Shown: one piece after another, positions 1-8,020 of the stretch
How positions within the stretch are numbered: the first letter of the stretch is position 1
Layout of the letters: every line of letters starts with the position of its first letter
Source of the DNA: Yinghuangia elevatio
Lineage (GTDB): Bacteria; Actinomycetota; Actinomycetes; Streptomycetales; Streptomycetaceae
Reading direction: 5' to 3'
DNA: 64,000 nt
Assembly: GCF_040649515.1 (NCBI RefSeq)
Contig: NZ_JBEZFP010000008.1
Location: 54,922-118,921 of the forward strand
The notes under the pieces: model-generated
The model's database searches: none
Seen by the model: the letters and a program-made list of their open reading frames with translations, nothing else
Told to the model about the DNA's origin: nothing
Made by a program: the position numbers and the translations under genes

Positions 1-44
1 GGCGGAGGAGCGGGGGCCTTGCGGACTGCCGCGAGCGGGCGCCG

Positions 45-79
45 TGAAGGCCGGCCACCGCAATGGTGGCCGGCCTTCA
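45..79. terminator. Hairpin terminator at window edge
   Basis: Perfect 15-bp inverted repeat (45-59 with 65-79) around a 5-nt loop. It follows whatever gene lies to the left of the window and faces the end of the flavin-binding gene at 157, so it probably terminates transcription from both sides. There is no U-run, which is usual in high-GC actinomycetes. Confidence 0.7.
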
Positions 80-156
80 TGACGTGCGGTTGGCGCATTC
101 CCGGTGCCCGACGGGCGCCGGACGGTTGGCGCGGACCGTACGTCGGGCGGTGCCCG

Positions 157-1074
157 TCAGGACAGTTCGGGGCTGTGCCGGGAGTACTCCGGCGCGGACC
201 AGACCAGCCCGGTGGAGCCCGGCACCTCGACGACCCTGGTCACCGCGAACTCCGTCAGCCGCTGCGCCCCCGGGTACGCGGCGGCCCGGTCCGCGTCCCA
301 GATCGTGCGGGCGGTGCCGGTGACGTGCAGCAGGCCGCCGGTACGCCAGTCCGGGAACACCAGGCCCGCCGCCGGGTTGACCGCGAGGTTCCCCGCCGTC
401 ATGAACATCGAGTTGCCGGGGTAGTCCGGCCAGACGATGCGGTCGGGCGCGGGCACGTGCACGAAGCCCGGGTTTCCACCCCGGTGCGAGGCGTCGGTGT
501 TGCCCTCCGTGTCGGCGGTCGCGATGAAGAACGCGTCGGCGGACGTGACGGCCGCCCTTTGCGGGGCGGTGAGTTCGGTGCCGCGTACGGCCGCCGCGTC
601 TCTTCCGGCCACGGCGGCGGGGCCCGGCGTGCGCTTGCTGATGTATTTCGGGCAGTTGGCGTAGACCTGGTCGAGGTCCACGTGCAGGCCTCCGCCGGTC
701 GGACGGGCCGTCCCGTTCATGCGCATGCGCCGCCGGGTGCCGGGTTCGATGGCGATCATGCCGACACGCACTCCCGTCCCGGACGCGTCGGCGAGTACGT
801 CGGCCAGCGGGTCGTCGGGCCGGGGCCGGGCGGCCACGGTCACCGCCGTGTCGCCGACAGCCCGGACGAACCCGGGCCGGCCGGTCAGTACGGTCGCCCA
901 CACGCGGCCGTCGCCGTCCGCCGCACCCACGACGATCATCGGTTGGGCGGCCAGGAAGTCGGCCGCGACGGCCGGGACGGTCGTCCCGATCGCACGTTCG
1001 GCGTGGGCCGCGCGGTCGGCGACCCCCGCGCGCTCCTGCACCGCGATCTCGCCGCGGTGGTATCTGCGGTCCAT
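157..1074 (-). CDS. Pyridoxamine 5'-phosphate oxidase-family (FMN split-barrel) protein
   Basis: A 305-residue soluble protein. The C-terminal half carries a PNPOx-like split barrel, with the segment YPGNSMFMTAGNL at about 208-220 and the family-type NCPKYI at 140-145. The N-terminal half (about 30-130) looks like a second, diverged barrel, a layout common in actinobacterial flavin/pyridoxamine oxidase-like proteins. Members usually bind FMN, F420 or heme and act as oxidoreductases or general stress proteins; the substrate cannot be read from the sequence. It starts at ATG 1074 and lies 83 bp downstream of the VOC gene on the same strand, so the two may share a transcript. Family call firm, reaction unknown. 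Confidence 0.8.
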   Translation of the reverse strand: MDRRYHRGEIAVQERAGVADRAAHAERAIGTTVPAVAADFLAAQPMIVVGAADGDGRVWATVLTGRPGFVRAVGDTAVTVAARPRPDDPLADVLADASGTGVRVGMIAIEPGTRRRMRMNGTARPTGGGLHVDLDQVYANCPKYISKRTPGPAAVAGRDAAAVRGTELTAPQRAAVTSADAFFIATADTEGNTDASHRGGNPGFVHVPAPDRIVWPDYPGNSMFMTAGNLAVNPAAGLVFPDWRTGGLLHVTGTARTIWDADRAAAYPGAQRLTEFAVTRVVEVPGSTGLVWSAPEYSRHSPELS

Positions 1075-1157
1075 CGGTCTTCCTCCGGATGCGGGCCGTG
1101 TTGCGGCGGTCCAGGTTGCGGCCGCCCCGGGATGTGGCAGCCGCAGGTTGCGGCGGT

Positions 1158-1616
1158 CTAGAAGAAGCCGCAGGTCGGAGCCTCGCCCGACGGAGCGGCC
1201 ACGCCCTCGACGCCGGTGGGGGCGTAGATCTCCAGCCGGATGCCGTCCGGGTCGGTGAAGAAGATGCCGCCGGATGCGGCGCCCTCACCGTGCGGCACGA
1301 CGCCGTCGTGGGCGAACACCGCGCCCAGTTCCTTGAGGACGGACTCGGCGGCGCGTACCGCCGCGACGTCGGCCACCTGGAACGACAGGTGGTGCAGCCC
1401 GGGGGCGTCGGTGCGGAAGGCGCCCTCGCTCTGCCGCCACAGGGTGAGCACCAGTCGGCCGCCGGCCCCGAGGAACACCCAGCCCTGTTCGTCGTCGCGG
1501 CTGACGACGTCGAGCCCGAAGACCTTCGTGTAGAAGTCCGCGGACCGGTCGAGGTCGGTCACGTTGAGCCCGATGTGGCCGGTCGTCAGGCCGGCGGGGG
1601 TGGTGGTCGTCGACAT
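1158..1616 (-). CDS. VOC-family (glyoxalase/dioxygenase-fold) protein
   Basis: A 152-residue single-chain VOC protein with two beta-alpha-beta-beta-beta modules: GHIGLNVTDLDRS near residue 13 and LHHLSFQVAD near 75. The usual metal ligands are plausible at H14, H75 or H76 and E129 (in RLEIY). Relatives include glyoxalase I, extradiol dioxygenases and bleomycin/fosfomycin resistance proteins, so no substrate is assigned. It is divergent from the CGNR regulator, and a 9-bp-arm inverted repeat lies in the shared 100-bp spacer, which suggests control by that regulator. A purine-rich GGAGGAC precedes the ATG at 1616. Confidence 0.85.
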   Translation of the reverse strand: MSTTTTPAGLTTGHIGLNVTDLDRSADFYTKVFGLDVVSRDDEQGWVFLGAGGRLVLTLWRQSEGAFRTDAPGLHHLSFQVADVAAVRAAESVLKELGAVFAHDGVVPHGEGAASGGIFFTDPDGIRLEIYAPTGVEGVAAPSGEAPTCGFF

Positions 1617-1634
1617 GCTGGTCCTCCGAGATCT

Positions 1635-1666
1635 TCTAATGTCTCACCTTGGATCTTGACATTAGA
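1635..1666. promoter_or_regulatory. Inverted repeat between divergent VOC and CGNR genes, candidate operator
   Basis: Perfect inverted repeat TCTAATGTC (1635-1643) and GACATTAGA (1658-1666) with a 14-bp spacer, AT-rich against very GC-rich surroundings. A further CATTAG half-site lies at 1708-1713. A consensus -35 hexamer TTGACA (1656-1661) is embedded in the right arm in the direction of the CGNR gene, so a bound protein would compete with RNA polymerase. Inference: autoregulatory operator of the CGNR protein. Confidence 0.6.
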
Positions 1667-1716
1667 TACTCTGGCAGGAATCACACATGGATGCAAGGCC
1701 GTACTACCATTAGGGG

Positions 1717-2328
1717 GTGGACAGGATGATCATCCCGAAGGCCGAGGGCAGCGGGGCCCCCGCACTCGGGGAGCCGCTGGCGGTCGAGTTCGGCAACACG
1801 CGCTTCGCGGTGCGCGGGACGCGCGGCGGGGTGCACGACGCCCTGGCCGCCCCCGAATCGCTCGCGGCCTGGCTCACCGAGCACGCCGACGCGTTCCCGG
1901 ACGGCGTCGCGGACGCCGCACTCGCCGGGCTGCGACCCGCCGACCTCCCCCGGTACGCCGCGCTGCGGGACGCGATCCGTACGGTCTCCCGCGCGCTCGT
2001 CGACGGCGCGACGCCCGACGCGGCGGCGATCGCGAGCATCAACGAATCGGCCGCCGCGGCTCCGCGCGTACCCCGCCTGTCCATGGGTGCCGACGGCATA
2101 CTCATCGCCGTCGACGTTGCGGACCCCCACCCGCTCGCCGCGCTGTCCGCGCTCGCCGCGTCCGCGATCGACCTGTTCGGCGGCGGCGACCGCGAGTCGC
2201 TGCGTTCCTGTGCGGGCCCCGGCTGCGTGCTCTTCTATGTCAAGAACCACCCGCGCCGGGGCTGGTGTTCGGCCGGCTGCGGCAACCGCGCCCGCGTCGC
2301 GCGCTACCACGAGCGGCACAAAGGCTGA
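1717..2328 (+). CDS. ABATE/CGNR zinc-finger transcriptional regulator
   Basis: A 203-residue protein with an N-terminal ABATE-like domain (about 15-150) and a C-terminal CGNR zinc finger. C165 and C170 pair with C184 and C188 in WCSAGCGNR, followed by a basic tail. This family is predicted to be stress-related DNA-binding regulators. The start is uncertain: GTG at 1717 or, better placed behind the AGGGGG at 1712-1717, ATG at 1726, which would give 200 residues. The divergent VOC gene and the inverted repeat between them point to local regulation, possibly in response to a small molecule handled by the VOC protein. Confidence 0.85.
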   Translation: MDRMIIPKAEGSGAPALGEPLAVEFGNTRFAVRGTRGGVHDALAAPESLAAWLTEHADAFPDGVADAALAGLRPADLPRYAALRDAIRTVSRALVDGATPDAAAIASINESAAAAPRVPRLSMGADGILIAVDVADPHPLAALSALAASAIDLFGGGDRESLRSCAGPGCVLFYVKNHPRRGWCSAGCGNRARVARYHERHKG

Positions 2329-2493
2329 CCGCGCCGCGTCCGCGATCGCCTATCCTGGACGTCCCGTATCACTCGGCGAAGGTCCGGGCACACCGCGAAG
2401 TGCCCTGTGCATGAGAAGAAGTGACGACTTGTCAGCCCTGGAGTGCGGCCACGGCCGCACCGGCCGCGCGAGGGGGTCCGCCTCCTCGTCCGC

Positions 2494-3033
2494 GTGACGG
2501 CGAGCGGGCGGGGCATCGCCCCCGCGATCCGGAAGAGCACGCGCGCCGATCTGAGGCGCTCCCGGCGTCCCCGCGCCCACGCGTGTTGGGACCACCTCTA
2601 CGCCGCGCCCCTGTGGCCGATGCACAACGCCAACCTCGGCACCATGCTGCGGACTTGCGATGCGGTCGGCGCCTGCCTGGCCGTACCCCGCTTTCCCTGG
2701 GTGCCGGAGGCCCTGGCGCGCGGGAACACCCTGCGGCGCCCGGCATGCGTGCACTGGAGCGGCGACCAGCTCACCTGGCTGGCCTGCCAACGCGAGCGCG
2801 GCGCCCGGGTGGTCGGGGTCGAATTGGCGGAGGACGCGGTACGCCTCGCCGACCTGCGCCCCGCCCGCGGCACCACGGTCGCCGTGCTCGGCCACGAGCG
2901 TGACGGCATCCCGCCCGAAGCCCTGGACCTGCTCGACGAGGTGGTGGAGATCCCGATGGTGGGGACCGGCACCACCCTCAACGTGGCGGTGGCCGGGTCC
3001 CTCGTCCTCTACAAGCTCGCCGGACTGGTGTGA
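2494..3033 (+). CDS. SpoU/TrmH-family RNA 2'-O-methyltransferase
   Basis: A 179-residue SPOUT-fold methyltransferase taken from GTG 2494; an upstream in-frame GTG at 2443 would add 17 poorly family-like residues. Family motif 1 is visible as N47-LGTMLR53, motif 2 as GHERDGIP at 133-140 and motif 3 as GTTLNVAVAGS near 159. The SAM-binding trefoil knot is formed by motifs 2 and 3. It has no N-terminal substrate-binding domain of the RlmB type, so it resembles the short TrmH/TrmL branch. Whether it acts on tRNA or rRNA cannot be told. It converges on the amidohydrolase gene, 29 bp away. Confidence 0.85.
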   Translation: MTASGRGIAPAIRKSTRADLRRSRRPRAHACWDHLYAAPLWPMHNANLGTMLRTCDAVGACLAVPRFPWVPEALARGNTLRRPACVHWSGDQLTWLACQRERGARVVGVELAEDAVRLADLRPARGTTVAVLGHERDGIPPEALDLLDEVVEIPMVGTGTTLNVAVAGSLVLYKLAGLV

Positions 3034-3062
3034 CGGCGCGGGCCGGAACCCGGCGCCCGCGG

Positions 3063-4238
3063 TCAGGCGGGCCGGGGCGTGTTCAGCTCCTCGGCGTTCA
3101 GTCCCATGATCTTCGCGCGGGTCTCCTCGTCGAAGTCCTTGACCTCGACTTCGTAGTCCCGGGGGTTCGGTAGCGCCTCGATGTGCGGCCAGTCCGAGCC
3201 GAAGACCACCCGGTCCGCGCCCATGAGTTCGACGGTCTCGTGTACGTCGTCCTCCCAGAACGGGTTGATCCAGATGTGCCGGCGGAAGGTCTCCACCGGG
3301 TCCTCCGGGAACAGCCCCGGGACCTTGCGGTTGACCGACCGCAGCTTGCGGAACAGGTCGCCGAGGAACTCCGAGCCGTTCTCGACGGAGACGACGCGCA
3401 CGTTCGGGAAGCGGTGGAAGACGCGGTCGAGGACCAGCGACGCGAGGAAGTCGTAGATCGGGCGCTCCATCGTCCACAGCATGGTGACCGACGGCTTGCC
3501 GTGCCCCTTGAAGTCCGTGGACAGCCCCTGCTTGCGGCTGTAGCCGTTGGACGAGTAGCCGCTGTCGCCGGCGTGCACGACCACCGGCACGCCCGCCTCG
3601 TTGACCCGCGCCCAGAAGGGGTCGAAGACCGGGTCGCCCGGGGTGAACGGCCCGTCGGTCGTGGTCGGCGCCGCCGGCCGCATGCACACCACGCGGGCGC
3701 CGTTCTCCAGTGCCCGGTCCAGGTCGGCCATCGCGGTGTCGAGGTCGGCGAGGGCGATGTACGGCGCGGCGAAGATGCGGTCCGCGTGGTTCCAGCCCCA
3801 GTCCTCCTCCAGCCACCGGTTGAACGAACGGAACAGCTGGCCGACGGCCTTCGGGTCGTGCTTGAGGGCGTCCTCGTAGATCATGCCGAGGGTCGGGAAC
3901 AGCCAGACCTTGTCGAGGCCTTGCTCGTCCATGACGCGCACGCGCGCCGCCGGGTCGCGGTACTCGGGGCGGATCGGCTCGCGCTCGCGCAGGAACTCCA
4001 GCGGGTTGCGGCCCTCCGGATTGCCCCGGAAGTACTCGGACATGGCGCCGGCCTTCGCGATCGGGTCGAAGGTAGGGTTCACCACCGCGTGGTTCACCTT
4101 GCCGCCGATGACGTGGTACTTGCGCCCGTTGATCTCGCACCACTGGATGACGCTGCCGCCGAGGCGCGGGTCGAGGTGGCGGGTGAACGCGTCGATCGCC
4201 TCGTAGTAGTGGTTGTCGGCGTCGAAGACGAAACTCAT
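3063..4238 (-). CDS. Amidohydrolase-family (ACMSD-like TIM-barrel) metal-dependent hydrolase or decarboxylase
   Basis: A 391-residue protein from ATG 4238, which has a GAGGTGG ribosome site just upstream; upstream extension is open but not family-like. Metal-site elements typical of amidohydrolase 2 proteins are seen: D6-A-D8-N-H10 at the first strand, H222 in VVVHAGD, and D339 in FGSDWPH. This branch (relatives of aminocarboxymuconate-semialdehyde decarboxylase) handles aromatic or polyketide-like carboxylates in many actinomycetes, but the substrate here is unknown. It follows the secreted hydrolase gene on the same strand, with a hairpin between them, so co-transcription is doubtful. Confidence 0.85.
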   Translation of the reverse strand: MSFVFDADNHYYEAIDAFTRHLDPRLGGSVIQWCEINGRKYHVIGGKVNHAVVNPTFDPIAKAGAMSEYFRGNPEGRNPLEFLREREPIRPEYRDPAARVRVMDEQGLDKVWLFPTLGMIYEDALKHDPKAVGQLFRSFNRWLEEDWGWNHADRIFAAPYIALADLDTAMADLDRALENGARVVCMRPAAPTTTDGPFTPGDPVFDPFWARVNEAGVPVVVHAGDSGYSSNGYSRKQGLSTDFKGHGKPSVTMLWTMERPIYDFLASLVLDRVFHRFPNVRVVSVENGSEFLGDLFRKLRSVNRKVPGLFPEDPVETFRRHIWINPFWEDDVHETVELMGADRVVFGSDWPHIEALPNPRDYEVEVKDFDEETRAKIMGLNAEELNTPRPA

Positions 4239-4334
4239 GCGCCCACCTCGTAGATCGCTTGCCTCGGTTAAGTATTCGGGGACATTGTGCGGCGCGCGGG
4301 CCGCGGGCACAAGGTAAGGGAGTCTGACTTTTGT

Positions 4335-4370
4335 GGGTCCGGGGGCGTGCCGCCGCACGCCCCCGGACCC
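4335..4370. terminator. Strong hairpin between the two hydrolase genes
   Basis: Perfect 15-bp inverted repeat (4335-4349 with 4356-4370), 6-nt loop, just downstream of the secreted hydrolase (ends 4398, minus strand) and upstream of the amidohydrolase. It is a likely factor-independent terminator for the hydrolase. Confidence 0.65.
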
Positions 4371-4397
4371 CGCGCCGCAAGGGGGTGGAGTCCGCGG

Positions 4398-5408
4398 CTA
4401 CGGCTGGAACAGCAGGTCGGACAGCACGCCGGACGCGCGGTCGGCCTGCGCGTACGCGCCGTTCAGGTAGGTGCCGAACTGCGTGCGCCCCTTGAGGAAG
4501 TACTCGAGGAACGCGGTCGCGTAGACGTTGCCGGTGTAGTGCTGCGAGTCGTACGACACACCCGGGTCGCAGTCCTCGGGAACGCCCGGGATCGGGACGC
4601 TCACGCCCTGGTCGTCGAGGAACTGCACGTGGTTCGCGCCGCCGATCTCGACGTACTGCTTGTACGTGCCGGAGACGTCGTTGTAGTAGCGCTTGCCGGC
4701 TCCGGGGGAGATGCAGTCGTTCTGGCCGCTCTCGATCAGCGTCGGCACCCGGATGTTGCGCACGTCGGCCTCGACGCGGTTGTACAGGTCGGGGTCGGCC
4801 GGGTCGTACCCCGGCGTCATCGCCACCACGGCGTCGATCCGGCTGTCCTGCGCGGCAGCCGTGAGCGCGCCCGCGCCGCCGAGCGAGACGCCCGCCGCCG
4901 CGATCCTGCCGGTGTCCACGATGCCCTTGACCGGGCTGCCCCAGGCGCCGTTCTCGGAGATCAGCCGGGTGATCCCCGCCTTGATGTTCTTGGTGTGCAT
5001 GTACGGGTCCGTCGACAGCAGGTTCGGCGGGTAGTAGCTGAGCACGATGTAGCCGTGCGAGGTCAGGTAGCCGATGGCCCAGTCGAAGTAGTCGAACCCG
5101 ACCCAGGACGCCGGGGCGAGCACCACGATCGGGTACTTGCCCTCGGTCTTGTCGGCGGGCTTGAGCCAGCCGTCCGAGGTGGCCGGGTACGAGACCCGCG
5201 CGTTCTGGAACCCGGGTCCACCGGTCCAGTACAGGAACTCGTAGGTGCCGACCTTGTAGGTGCCCGGCTGGGTCGGCGGCACCGGGGTGACCGCGTTGGC
5301 CGGGATCGCGCCGAACAGGAGGGAGAGCGCGGCGAGGATCGCGCTCAGCAGCAGGCCGACCGTGCGCCGGGGCCGGCGGCGGTGCGGTCTGTCGGGGGGA
5401 TGCGTCAT
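4398..5408 (-). CDS. Secreted alpha/beta hydrolase (lipase/cutinase-like)
   Basis: A 336-residue exported enzyme. The N terminus has an Arg-rich n-region, a hydrophobic stretch (about 17-36) and an ANA cleavage site near residue 39, so it is a Sec or Tat signal peptide. The alpha/beta hydrolase triad is readable: S165 in the elbow GVSLGG, D231 in SGQND and H260 in GGANH. Two cysteines in the mature part (232, 280) could form a disulfide, as expected for an extracellular protein. Relatives include dienelactone hydrolase-like lipases and polyester hydrolases; the substrate is not determined. A direct repeat GGGGGATATC (5426-5435 and 5438-5447) sits just upstream of the start. Confidence 0.85.
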   Translation of the reverse strand: MTHPPDRPHRRRPRRTVGLLLSAILAALSLLFGAIPANAVTPVPPTQPGTYKVGTYEFLYWTGGPGFQNARVSYPATSDGWLKPADKTEGKYPIVVLAPASWVGFDYFDWAIGYLTSHGYIVLSYYPPNLLSTDPYMHTKNIKAGITRLISENGAWGSPVKGIVDTGRIAAAGVSLGGAGALTAAAQDSRIDAVVAMTPGYDPADPDLYNRVEADVRNIRVPTLIESGQNDCISPGAGKRYYNDVSGTYKQYVEIGGANHVQFLDDQGVSVPIPGVPEDCDPGVSYDSQHYTGNVYATAFLEYFLKGRTQFGTYLNGAYAQADRASGVLSDLLFQP

Positions 5409-5571
5409 GGTGCGTCACCCTTCTTGGGGGATATCCGGGGGGATATCGGGGGGCGTACCTCGGCCGCGCGGCGGAACCGGCGGCCTTGATTCCGAAAGGA
5501 ACCGCATTGCCGAAAGCCGGTCCCGCGCGCCGACCACGGAGTGACGGGACGACGGGACCGGGTGGGGCGGG

Positions 5572-6720
5572 CTACGCCTCCAGGGCGCGGTAGGCCGCGG
5601 CGACCAGGGACATGGCCCGCCAGTCGGTGTGGGAGGCCGACTGGCTGTTGGTGACGTACGCGAACGAGAGCCCCGCCGCGGGGTCGGCGAAGGCCAGCGT
5701 CCCGCCGGCGCCCGGATGGCCGAACGCCTGCGGGTCGCGCGAGACTTGGAAGAACGACGTGGCGGGTTTCATGAACCCCTGGGCGAACGAGGTGAGTTCG
5801 CCGAGGATGCGGTCCGGGCCCTCGACCGCCGCGGCGGTCGCGGTCTTGACGGTGTCGGGGGACAGCAGGCGGACGCCGTCGAGCGTGCCGCCCTCGGCGA
5901 GTGCCGCGTACACCCGGGAAAGGGCACGGGCGTTGGTGACGCCGCAGCCGGACGGAATCTCCAGGGCGAGCACGCCCGGGTCGTGGTCGGCGCCCGGCGC
6001 GGCGAGTTCGGGGAGTGCGAACATCGCGCGCACCAGGTCCGAATCGGGATCCCACGCGGCCGACGGCTCCGCGGCCGCCGAGGGCACGATCGTGGCAACG
6101 CCGACGGCGACTTCGGGCGGTGTGCCGATGTACGCCGGCACGCCCAGCGGCCCCGCGACCTCGTCGGACAGGAAGGCTCCCACGGTGCGCCCGTCGATCC
6201 GGCGCAGCAGTTCACCGGCGTAGAAGCCCCACGTGACCGCGTGGTACCCGTGCGCGGTCCCCGGTTCCCAGTGCGGCCGCTGGGCCGCGAGCAGGTCGGA
6301 CAGCGCGTCGGGCACCGCCACGTCGGCCAGTGTGATCGGCGCGTCCAAGTAGGCCAATCCCGCCTGATGGGACAGGAGTTGCCCGACCGTGACGCGCTGT
6401 TTCCCGGCCGCCGCGAACTCCGGCCAGTACCGGCAGACCGGGCTCGCGTAGTCGAGCCTTCCGCGATCCGCGAGCATCGCCAGGCACGTGGCGACCAGGC
6501 CCTTGGTGGCCGACCAGACGACCTGCACGGTGTCGTGCTCCCAGCGCCGCCCGGCGGCCGGGGCGGCGAGGCCGCCCCACATGTCGACGACCGGTCGGCC
6601 GCGCACCTGGACCGCGAGCGCCGCACCCACCTCGCCGCGTACGGCGAAGTTCGCCCGGAACTCCCGGGCCACCGCGTCGAATTCCGGCGCGGCGAAGCCC
6701 TGCACGGTCGCGTCTTCCAC
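5572..6720 (-). CDS. EstB-like serine hydrolase (class C beta-lactamase fold)
   Basis: A 382-residue cytoplasmic protein of the beta-lactamase/esterase EstB family. The SxxK motif is S70-A-T-K73; the second-motif tyrosine is Y159 in HGYHA; the third motif (KTG equivalent) is the HPGAGG segment near the C terminus. There is no signal peptide, so antibiotic resistance is unlikely and carboxylesterase or amidase activity on small esters is more plausible. It lies 128 bp downstream of the TetR regulator on the same strand and could be transcribed with it. Confidence 0.85.
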   Translation of the reverse strand: MEDATVQGFAAPEFDAVAREFRANFAVRGEVGAALAVQVRGRPVVDMWGGLAAPAAGRRWEHDTVQVVWSATKGLVATCLAMLADRGRLDYASPVCRYWPEFAAAGKQRVTVGQLLSHQAGLAYLDAPITLADVAVPDALSDLLAAQRPHWEPGTAHGYHAVTWGFYAGELLRRIDGRTVGAFLSDEVAGPLGVPAYIGTPPEVAVGVATIVPSAAAEPSAAWDPDSDLVRAMFALPELAAPGADHDPGVLALEIPSGCGVTNARALSRVYAALAEGGTLDGVRLLSPDTVKTATAAAVEGPDRILGELTSFAQGFMKPATSFFQVSRDPQAFGHPGAGGTLAFADPAAGLSFAYVTNSQSASHTDWRAMSLVAAAYRALEA

Positions 6721-6848
6721 GGGACGGCTCCCTGTTCGTCGATCGGTCGGTCACGCGCCGGGCCCGGAGTTCTGTCGGGCCGGACGCGCCGGTGCTGTGC
6801 GCGCCCGCCGATCGGGGGGGAGCCGCCATGACCCTGCGGCGGCCGGGG

Positions 6849-7550
6849 TCAGGCCACGGGGCCGCCCGACGCCTTGCGGCGGCTCCCGCCCGATCGCGGT
6901 GCGGTGGTGCGCTTCGCCCCCGCGGAAGTCCCGGGCGGGGTACGCCGTCCGGGGCGCGGGGTCACGCCGTCGAGCACGAGGCCGAGGAACTGCTCCTCGA
7001 GTTCGTCGAGCGTGTGCCCGCTGGTCCGGTGCCAACCCACCGAGAGCCACAGCGGATACGTGAGGTAGCGGTACACGAGGTCGGGGGTCAGGTCGCCGCG
7101 GAAGTCCCCGGCTGCGATCCCGGCCTCCAGCGTGTCCATCCACAGCGCGCGGACCCGCAGGCTCGAGTCGTTCAGGTGCGCGAACCGCGGCAGGGTCGCG
7201 AGGTACGCGTAGTCCCGCAGGTACACGGTGCACGCGTCCGGGTGGGCCGCGATGACCCGGAAGGCCGCGTGCACGAGCCCGCGGAGCCGGGGGAGCGGTT
7301 CGGTGTTCTCGTCGACCGCTTCCTGGTACCAGGCGGAGAGGTCGTCCATCGCCCCGGTCAGGAGCTCGTCGACCATCTCCTCCTTCGACTCGAACCAGTG
7401 GTAGAGGCTGCCGGCCTGGATGTCGACCGCGTCGGCGATCTCCCGTACGGTCGTCGCCGCGACGCCCTTGCGGGCGAACAGCGACGCCGCCTCGGCGAGG
7501 ATGAGTTCCCGTCGGGCGGGCGCCTCGGGCGCCGTCTTCCTGCGTGCCAT
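6849..7550 (-). CDS. TetR/AcrR-family transcriptional repressor (KstR2-like C terminus)
   Basis: A 233-residue regulator from ATG 7550. The N-terminal TetR helix-turn-helix is clear (ARRELILAEAASLFARKG, then TTVREIADAV and GSLYHWFESKEE, about residues 12-60). The C-terminal ligand domain contains YPLWLSVGWHR, resembling the KstR2-type branch that senses acyl-CoA or related ligands. It is divergent from the Liv-type transporter operon, with two palindromes of the CTAAC/GTTAG type in between, so it probably represses the transporter and perhaps itself. The ligand is unknown. Confidence 0.88.
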   Translation of the reverse strand: MARRKTAPEAPARRELILAEAASLFARKGVAATTVREIADAVDIQAGSLYHWFESKEEMVDELLTGAMDDLSAWYQEAVDENTEPLPRLRGLVHAAFRVIAAHPDACTVYLRDYAYLATLPRFAHLNDSSLRVRALWMDTLEAGIAAGDFRGDLTPDLVYRYLTYPLWLSVGWHRTSGHTLDELEEQFLGLVLDGVTPRPGRRTPPGTSAGAKRTTAPRSGGSRRKASGGPVA

Positions 7551-7850
7551 CAGTTCGTGTCTTCCTGCTCCGGCCGGTGGTTCTGCGCAGCCTAACCGCA
7601 GGACGGGGGTTTTCCGGAGGACTTGGTTCCGCTGCTCGTGCGCACCGCCTTCCGTCCCGGTGCGCCGCACGCAATTGCCGCGCGTGCAACGCGTCTTGAG
7701 GCGGCGCCCGGGGGTTCCGAACCGCCTCTCGACCGGTTTCCGAGCCGGCGCTCGGGTGGTCCGGAAAGGCCGTTCGGTGGTGCCGGTCCGCCGTCGGGTG
7801 TGTGGGGGAGAGCTGCCGGGGAGTACTGGTTTCCGGCCTGGGCAACTAAT

Positions 7851-7864
7851 CTAACGAGCGTTAG
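7851..7864. promoter_or_regulatory. TetR-type operator palindrome 1
   Basis: CTAACG-AG-CGTTAG, 6-bp perfect arms, extended outward by imperfect AACTAA/TTAGTT matches. It is a typical TetR-family operator shape (CTAAC...GTTAG). Confidence 0.65.
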
Positions 7865-7870
7865 TTGGCT

Positions 7871-7888
7871 ATCTAACATTTGTTAGAT
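7871..7888. promoter_or_regulatory. TetR-type operator palindrome 2
   Basis: ATCTAACA-TT-TGTTAGAT, 8-bp perfect arms. Its centre is 22 bp from that of palindrome 1, about two helical turns, so two dimers would bind on the same DNA face. It lies about 130 bp upstream of the substrate-binding protein start. Confidence 0.7.
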
Positions 7889-8020
7889 TACTCGGAACTT
7901 TTACGCCCCGGCCCGGCCGGCTGTCAAGGCTTGTGCGGCACCGGGTCCTGCTCTACGTTGACCGGCACCATCCGTGGGGGATGGCCTCCGGGGAGCGGAC
8001 GCGAAAGGCGTTGCTCCCTC

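Larger units (their letters stand above)
7551..8020. other. Divergent intergenic region, tetR to Liv operon
   Basis: A 470-bp spacer with no credible gene. The tetR-proximal 280 bp shows nothing recognisable. The transporter-proximal part is locally AT-rich and carries the two operator-like palindromes annotated separately. Confidence 0.6.

Noticed and set aside
2350..5418. Open frame of about 1,000 codons on the minus strand from the methyltransferase through the secreted hydrolase
   Set aside because: It is the shifted-frame shadow of the amidohydrolase and alpha/beta hydrolase and crosses an obvious terminator.
5572..6720. Beta-lactamase resistance gene
   Set aside because: The SxxK fold fits, but there is no signal peptide and the EstB-like sequence argues for a cytosolic esterase.
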